DNA of 64,000 nucleotides from Sulfurimonadaceae bacterium (GTDB lineage: Bacteria > Campylobacterota > Campylobacteria > Campylobacterales > Sulfurimonadaceae): NCBI GenBank assembly GCA_028683835.1, contig JAQUHB010000009.1, forward strand, positions 21,102-85,101. Reading direction: 5' to 3'. Of the stretch, positions 63,052-64,000 are shown piece after piece (the first letter of the stretch is position 1; the number at the start of each line of letters is the position of its first letter). The notes under the pieces are model-generated. The model saw only the letters and a program-made list of their open reading frames with translations. It was not told the DNA's origin and made no database searches. Position numbers and translations under genes: made by a program.

Positions 63052-64000
63052 CTACCTTTTGATTTTAATTTCAAAGATCTTTTTTTCATTTTCAAGTAAA
63101 AAAACATCTCCATCATGCGCTGTGGCTATCTGTTTACAGAGGATAAGTCCAAGACCGTTGCCTTTGACTTTTGTACTTTTAAACGCTTCAAAAAGAGCTT
63201 TCTTATTTTCAATAGGCACACCGGAATCATAAATATAAAAGTGATGAAACTCTTCGTCTTGCTTGTAACTGAGTTCAACTGTTCCCTCATCTTCCTCATC
63301 AAGTTCGATAGCATCGATGGCATTGATAAGAAAATTTGAAAACATCATCAAAAGAAGATCAAAATCGCCATAAAGCGTAAAATCATCCTCCAAAAAACGA
63401 AACTCAATCTCTTTTGAATAGCTATAATAAGTAGTTATCTCTTTTAACGAGTCTTGAATCTCTTTCCAATGCAAAGATTTTTTTTCAGCACTCACCCCTT
63501 TAGAAAACATCAAAGTCGATTTAATAATCCGCTCAATTCGATAGATCGATTTCTCTATCTCAGTCACGATAGCAATATTTTCCGACCTAACCCGTTTTTT
63601 CAGCGTCGAAGCAAGCAGAGCAATAGAACCGATAGGATTGCGTATCTCATGAGAAAGATGTGCCGCCATCTGTCCCATAGTTGCGAGGTTTTCTTTACGT
63701 TTTTGCTCAGTAATATCTGTAGCGCTGATAAGATATTTATCCTGATAGTTACTGATACGCACAAGATAAGAATTCTCTTTAAAATTGATCTCATAATCAT
63801 TTTCATCAAGACGAAGTATCACTAAAATTTCAGAGAGTTCTTTAGCTTGAGAATTTTGTAAAAACACTTTACCGTCATTTTCAAGTATCCAGATCGCATT
63901 TGGCAAAAACTCCACAACTTTTTCTATAGTGTCTTGAAGATGTCTATAAGAAGCTTTCAATTCCCCAAAATTACTCTCTATCTTGTAGGTCTGCTCGATT
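63052..64000 (-). CDS. flgS: Flagellar sensor histidine kinase FlgS, 5' end outside window
   Basis: Cytoplasmic kinase that, with FlgR, activates sigma-54 flagellar genes in response to assembly of the export apparatus. A PAS-like stretch (EKVVEFLPNAIWILENDGKVFLQN) precedes the H-box LSHEIRNPIGSIALLAS and the ATPase motifs (NFLINAIDAI, KGNGLGLILCK). The ORF track starts at a TTG (63960), but the frame stays open to the window end (IEQTYKIESNFGE before it), and this matches the N-terminal part of C. jejuni FlgS as I recall it, so the true start lies beyond 64000. It heads the four-gene minus-strand cluster seen here. Confidence 0.88.
   Translation of the reverse strand, partial: IEQTYKIESNFGELKASYRHLQDTIEKVVEFLPNAIWILENDGKVFLQNSQAKELSEILVILRLDENDYEINFKENSYLVRISNYQDKYLISATDITEQKRKENLATMGQMAAHLSHEIRNPIGSIALLASTLKKRVRSENIAIVTEIEKSIYRIERIIKSTLMFSKGVSAEKKSLHWKEIQDSLKEITTYYSYSKEIEFRFLEDDFTLYGDFDLLLMMFSNFLINAIDAIELDEEDEGTVELSYKQDEEFHHFYIYDSGVPIENKKALFEAFKSTKVKGNGLGLILCKQIATAHDGDVFLLENEKKIFEIKIKR

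Noticed and set aside
1-64000. CRISPR arrays, tRNA/rRNA genes, transposases, prophage or toxin-antitoxin modules
   Set aside because: None could be recognised on either strand; the intergenic gaps are short and show no cloverleaf, spaced repeats or transposase motifs.

Overview
The window looks like a chromosomal segment of a Campylobacterota (Epsilonproteobacteria) bacterium, most likely Sulfurimonas or a close relative. The evidence is the AT-rich composition, a FlgS-type flagellar sensor kinase, sigma-54, a CetB/CetA-type split energy-taxis receptor, KtrA/KtrB-type potassium uptake, and a gene order from ddl to the dapA-linked dehydrogenase that I recall as nearly the same in Campylobacter jejuni. 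Genes are tightly packed, often overlapping by 1-32 bases. I see no rRNA, tRNA, CRISPR array, prophage or insertion sequence. The identification rests on recognised families and remembered gene order, not on a search.

Layout. 1-3.7 kb (+): speA (5' end outside the window), cysE, aspC. 3.8-10.7 kb (-): a CoA-binding protein, ilvA, a short Ppx/GppA, then ilvB-ilvN, two tandem lpxD genes and a 73-residue protein. 10.9-14.6 kb (+): a GGDEF-EAL protein and an ABC ATPase/permease/DUF3299 lipoprotein cassette. 14.6-19.7 kb: rhlE, clcA, a BaiN-like flavoprotein and an AEC permease. 19.7-23.1 kb (-): rmlA-rmlC-rmlD-rmlB for dTDP-L-rhamnose, then a 367-base gene-free gap. 23.4-27.8 kb (-): S4 protein, trpD, tsaE, lptB, rpoN and a TIGR02757 protein. 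28.0-34.1 kb (-): pit phosphate permease and pstS / pstC-pstA-pstB-phoU. 34.2-36.5 kb: two tiny membrane proteins and ktrA/ktrB-type genes. 36.5-44.5 kb (-): fapA-like, ruvA, ddl, hydrolase, murF, TRAP small and large permeases, HIT protein. 44.6-51.6 kb (+): murJ, cysS, pyrD, M16 peptidase, dapA, FabL-like reductase. 51.6-58.2 kb: a c'-type cytochrome (-), the PAS/MCP pair, pgsA, rseP, yggS and a second MCP. 58.3-64.0 kb (-): flgS (running off the end), a FIST histidine kinase, a REC-HK-REC-Hpt hybrid and a methyltransferase.

Themes. Most genes are housekeeping: amino acids (ilvBN, ilvA, dapA, cysE, aspC, trpD), envelope (lpxD pair, rml, murF, ddl, murJ, lptB, rseP, pgsA) and phosphate and potassium uptake. 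Motility and sensing genes (rpoN, fapA, flgS, two MCPs, a PAS protein, two more kinases) are prominent.

The most unusual signals are non-coding. The perfect palindrome TTACATGTAA occurs 13 times by my hand count where base composition predicts far less than one. It lies both between genes and inside genes, in two reading frames (LHV or TCK). A pair of copies builds a large hairpin that runs from one stop codon to the other between aspC and the 73-residue gene. Second, pstS and pstC are each preceded by TGTAATC-type heptamers repeated with an 11-base period, both 9 bases upstream of a -10-like hexamer, which looks like a phosphate-regulator operator. Other points are the FlgS/FIST/hybrid kinase operon, the tandem lpxD pair, the DUF3299 ABC cassette and an unlisted 31-codon membrane microprotein gene.
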